From Flavobacteriales bacterium (GTDB taxonomy: Bacteria > Bacteroidota > Bacteroidia > Flavobacteriales > Weeksellaceae), in NCBI GenBank assembly GCA_020635515.1, contig JACJZS010000002.1, positions 248,001 to 312,000 of the forward strand: 64,000 bases of DNA, read 5' to 3'. Below are positions 61,439 through 64,000 of this stretch, in pieces (the first letter of the stretch is position 1; each line of letters begins with the position of its first letter). The notes below the pieces were generated by a model. That model ran no database searches. It had not been told where the DNA came from and was given only the letters and a program-made list of their open reading frames with translations. The translations under genes and the position numbers were made by a program.

Positions 61439-62566
61439 ATGAATTGGAATCAAATTGTAGGACAACAAAAAATCATCAATGATTTACAACAAAGTATAAA
61501 CGAAAATAGAATTTCGCATGCTCAACTATTTGTAGGAAATCCAGGATACGGAACTTTGCCAATTGCACTTGCCTATGCTACGGAGATTCTAAAGAGAGAT
61601 AATCCGCAAAATGAACAAAAAATAGAAAAATTAATGCATGCCGATTTGCATTTTTCTTTTCCTACTGTAAAAGATGCTAATCATGATTCTATGAGTAAAT
61701 TTTATCAGAACGATTGGAAAGAGTTCTTACAAAAAAATCCCTACGGAACGATAAACGATTGGTACAATCACATTTCTGTGGATAAAAAGCAAGGAATCAT
61801 TAACGTAAAGGAAATGGAGGATATTTTGAGCCAATTTTCTTTAAAAAGTCTAGAAGGTGGATTTAAAGTAATGATTATTTGGATGGTAGATAAAATGCAT
61901 GAATCTTCAGCGAATAAATTTTTAAAACTACTAGAAGAACCTCCAGAAAAAAGTCTTTTTATACTTGTAACAGACGATGACGAAAAATTACTTCCTACCA
62001 TTACTTCAAGATGCCAAATAACGAAAATTCCAAGAATAGAAGACAATCAAATACAAGAAAAATTACAAGAAATTACTGATTTAGATGAGCAAAAAATTCT
62101 AGATATTGTAAAAGGTTGCAACGGAGATTGGAATCAAGTGCAAAAAATGATTTCACATGATGAGGTTTTCTCTGAATTCGAAAGTTATCTTATTGACTGG
62201 ACACGTTCTGCGTTTCGTGCAAAAAAGAATCCCAAAGTACTTAGGAATATTCATAGCTTATCAGAAACCTTAAGTTCTCTTGGAAGAGAAAAACAAAAAC
62301 AATTTTTAAACTTTTCTTCCGAAATATTTCGCCAAGCATTAATGCAAAATTATCAAGTAGAAGATTTAGTTTACAGAAAGTTAGATAAAGATAATTTTAA
62401 TTGGAAAGCATTCTCTGGTTTTATTCATGGAGCAAATATAGAAGACATTTTAGAACAACTCAACGAGGCAAATTACCATATAGAACGCAATGCAAACTCT
62501 AAAATAATTTTTCTAAATCTTTTGATTTCTTTAACAAGGTATATTCATGCATCAAACAAAGTTTAG
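61439..62566 (+). CDS. holB: DNA polymerase III delta' subunit
   Basis: This is the clamp-loader stator subunit. The 375-residue protein starts NWNQIVGQQKIINDLQQSI and has a degenerate P-loop region (FVGNPGYGTLPIALAYA), expected because delta' does not bind ATP. It also has VKEMEDILSQFSLKSLEGGFKVMIIWMVDKMHESSANKFLKLLEEPPEKSLFILVT in outline and the TSRCQ arginine-finger-like segment (ITSRCQITKIP). The zinc-binding cysteines of E. coli delta' are absent, as usual in Bacteroidota. Confidence 0.92.
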   Translation: MNWNQIVGQQKIINDLQQSINENRISHAQLFVGNPGYGTLPIALAYATEILKRDNPQNEQKIEKLMHADLHFSFPTVKDANHDSMSKFYQNDWKEFLQKNPYGTINDWYNHISVDKKQGIINVKEMEDILSQFSLKSLEGGFKVMIIWMVDKMHESSANKFLKLLEEPPEKSLFILVTDDDEKLLPTITSRCQITKIPRIEDNQIQEKLQEITDLDEQKILDIVKGCNGDWNQVQKMISHDEVFSEFESYLIDWTRSAFRAKKNPKVLRNIHSLSETLSSLGREKQKQFLNFSSEIFRQALMQNYQVEDLVYRKLDKDNFNWKAFSGFIHGANIEDILEQLNEANYHIERNANSKIIFLNLLISLTRYIHASNKV

Positions 62567-62582
62567 AATAAATACTGTAAAA

Positions 62583-63233
62583 ATGAATGAAGAAGTTGAT
62601 AAATACTTGAATAAAGAAGAAAAATGGAACACAGAATTAGTCAAACTTCGTGAACTTATACTAAGCTGTGGATTGATTGAAGACTTCAAATGGCGGAATC
62701 CTTGCTATACAGACAAAGGAAAAAATATTGTTCTGATTGGAGCTTCAAAAAAAAGTTGTTCAATCACTTTTTTTAAAGGAGCTTTGCTTAAAGACCCGAA
62801 AAAAATACTTGAAAATATCGGAGAAAATACACAATTAGCTAAGATTATTCCTTTTACCTCTATACAGGAAATTAATGATGTTGAAACTCTGCTGAAAGAA
62901 TACATTAAAGAAGCTATTGATGTAGAAAGAAAAGGATTAAAACTAGATACTTTTAATAACAAACAGCTTGAATATCCTATAGAGTTAGAACAAAAGTTTA
63001 AAGATAATCCAGCGTTTAGAACTGCATTTTGTAATTTAACAAAAGGTCGTCAAAAAGGTTATATTCTATATTTTTTAGGTGCAAAGCAATCAAAAACACG
63101 AACTACAAGGATTGAAAGGTACGAAGAACGAATTTTTAATGGAAAAGGAATGTTAGATTGTACTTGTGGACTTTCCAAACGAATGCCTAATTGTGATGGT
63201 TCGCATAATCAATTAGAAAAACCTCACACTTGA
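62583..63233 (+). CDS. DUF1801/YdeI (OmdA)-family protein with C-terminal CDGSH iron-sulfur motif
   Basis: The protein is 216 residues from the ATG at 62583, just past the holB stop; an earlier ATG at 62547 would overlap holB. The N-terminal DUF1801/YdhG-like domain (KWNTELVKLRELILSCGLIEDFKWRNPCYT in outline) is followed by an OmdA/YdeI-like region (PIELEQKFKDNPAFRTAFCNLTKGRQKGYILYFLGAKQSKTR). The C-terminus CTCGLSKRMPNCDGSH fits the consensus C-x-C-x2-S-x3-P-x-C-D-G-x-H of 2Fe-2S CDGSH domains exactly. Iron-sulfur binding is therefore likely; the role is not known. Confidence 0.82.
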   Translation: MNEEVDKYLNKEEKWNTELVKLRELILSCGLIEDFKWRNPCYTDKGKNIVLIGASKKSCSITFFKGALLKDPKKILENIGENTQLAKIIPFTSIQEINDVETLLKEYIKEAIDVERKGLKLDTFNNKQLEYPIELEQKFKDNPAFRTAFCNLTKGRQKGYILYFLGAKQSKTRTTRIERYEERIFNGKGMLDCTCGLSKRMPNCDGSHNQLEKPHT

Positions 63234-63320
63234 TTTCTAGTCTAAAATAACAAAGGAATCTTTGATTTCAATCATCAAAAATCCCTCTGATTTAGAAAAA
63301 ATATCGTGGTATGTAGAGTT

Positions 63321-64000
63321 TTAATCTCTAGACATGAATAGTTGCAAAATGTACCAAAATAAAAGCATAAAAGAAGCAAAAAGACCTAATGCAGCTCCTA
63401 CATATTGGTCTTCGTGGTATTCATATTTTATTTGTGAAGTTTGGTAAAGAATACATCCTCCTGCAAATACAACCATTAGAACAGAAAACCACAACCCAAG
63501 TTCAAACCCGAATAAGATTCCTGCAACTATAAGTCCTAATGCGATAAAAAATCCAATAGTTAAAGCAGTCTTTAAAAAAGAAAAATTGGTATTGGTCATG
63601 AAAACCACAGCAGTTAATCCTGCGAATAAAAATAATGTTACAATACCTGCTTGTTTTATCATTTCAAAACCACCTGAATAGTACATAGCAATGTACAACA
63701 AAGGAACAAAGATTAATGCTTCTATGATAACATACAAACCTAAACCAATGTATTGTTTGGTTCTGTCTAATGCATGAGCGAAGTTATTTGCAATGGAAGA
63801 TGCCAACCAAAAAGCTCCTAAAAGTACCAACCAAAGGTATCCTTGCGTAAGCGAAAGCATAAATTCCACCAACGACGGAATATTTAAAAATACCGATTCT
63901 ACCAAAATAAAAGCAAGTAATGCACCTGCTACATGTGCATAGGTTTTTCTATAAAAAATCGCTCTTTCTGCATCAGTAATGTCAATTACCATATTCGGAG
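63321..64000 (-). CDS. Bax inhibitor-1/YccA family membrane protein (5' end probably beyond the window)
   Basis: This protein of at least 223 residues has seven hydrophobic helices. The family signature regions are RAIFYRKTYAHVAGALLAFI near the start, and FAGGCILYQTSQIKYEYHEDQYVGAALGLFASFMLLFWYILQLF at the end, including the acidic pair of the BI-1 calcium/proton-sensing type. The frame stays open past the ATG at 63992 to the window edge, and homologues in Bacteroidota usually have about 15-25 more residues before the first conserved segment, so the true start is probably outside. These proteins are thought to be pH-sensitive calcium leak channels. Confidence 0.85.
   Translation of the reverse strand, partial: PNMVIDITDAERAIFYRKTYAHVAGALLAFILVESVFLNIPSLVEFMLSLTQGYLWLVLLGAFWLASSIANNFAHALDRTKQYIGLGLYVIIEALIFVPLLYIAMYYSGGFEMIKQAGIVTLFLFAGLTAVVFMTNTNFSFLKTALTIGFFIALGLIVAGILFGFELGLWFSVLMVVFAGGCILYQTSQIKYEYHEDQYVGAALGLFASFMLLFWYILQLFMSRD

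Noticed and set aside
1..64000. tRNA, rRNA, CRISPR arrays, insertion sequences, prophage or integration sites
   Set aside because: I looked in all gaps above about 100 bases and saw no cloverleaf, spaced repeats, transposase or integrase gene. A tool-based scan was not possible.

Overview
The window comes from a low-GC member of the Bacteroidota, most likely class Flavobacteriia. The evidence is the gene content: SprA, a Plug-like protein and SprE/PorW of the type IX secretion system, the order maeB-ruvA-sprA-gcvH-vanZ-tonB, and an HU-CCDC81-type protein beside dprA. Many upstream regions also carry the Bacteroidota -7 element TAnnTTTG instead of an E. coli-type -10, and Shine-Dalgarno sequences are mostly absent. 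I cannot name a genus. The sequence is chromosomal core and accessory-core DNA. I see no rRNA, tRNA, CRISPR array, insertion sequence or phage gene.

Layout. 1-17 kb: 5'-truncated malic enzyme, ruvA, the 7-kb sprA, gcvH, a VanZ-like protein, a TonB-like protein, sucC, a T9SS Plug-like protein, hemW and an outer-membrane beta-barrel receptor. 17-30 kb: acyltransferase, proC and an S41 protease lipoprotein (divergent from a small lipoprotein with interlocked promoters), glyA, a Pif1-type helicase with a C-terminal HTH followed by an AddB-like nuclease, then sprE/porW and a Spy-like protein. 30-36.5 kb: a SAM-I riboswitch leader, metY, two small exported proteins of unknown role, metX, fmt, an unknown exported protein and an FKBP isomerase. 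36.6-42 kb: nhaA, then an ECF sigma cluster. 42-50 kb: DUF4286-like and 475-aa uncharacterised proteins, a metallo-beta-lactamase-fold hydrolase, rdgB, a 409-base intergenic region with direct repeats, a possible structured RNA and a terminator, then ddl, coaD, a Kef-type antiporter and an exported EEP-family phosphodiesterase. 50-64 kb: mlaE/mlaF, menE, a deoxyhypusine-synthase-like enzyme, tmk, a nucleotidyltransferase, lpd, a small membrane protein, an MFS transporter, thioesterase, HU-domain protein, dprA, a HEAT-like protein, holB, a DUF1801/OmdA/CDGSH protein and a Bax-inhibitor-1 protein cut by the window end.

The most interesting item is the ECF cluster at 38.3-42.0 kb. A sigma-70 ECF factor is followed 2 bases later by a single-pass membrane protein whose periplasmic end is a SusC-type TonB-receptor plug with no barrel. 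Next comes a von Willebrand A protein carrying its own carboxypeptidase-regulatory-like domain and a closely similar barrel-less plug. The sigma gene and the vWA gene share an upstream bipartite motif with identical 12-base internal spacing (TTCCAACCTTTT-N12-CATCTTA), which looks like the promoter read by this sigma factor. A weaker match lies upstream of the outer-membrane receptor at 14.8 kb. Other points of note are the metY SAM-I leader with two alternative downstream hairpins, the structured 45.3-45.7 kb intergenic region, the overlapping divergent promoters at 20.5 kb, a probably leaderless mlaE, and a Cys-rich mini-lipoprotein between metY and metX.
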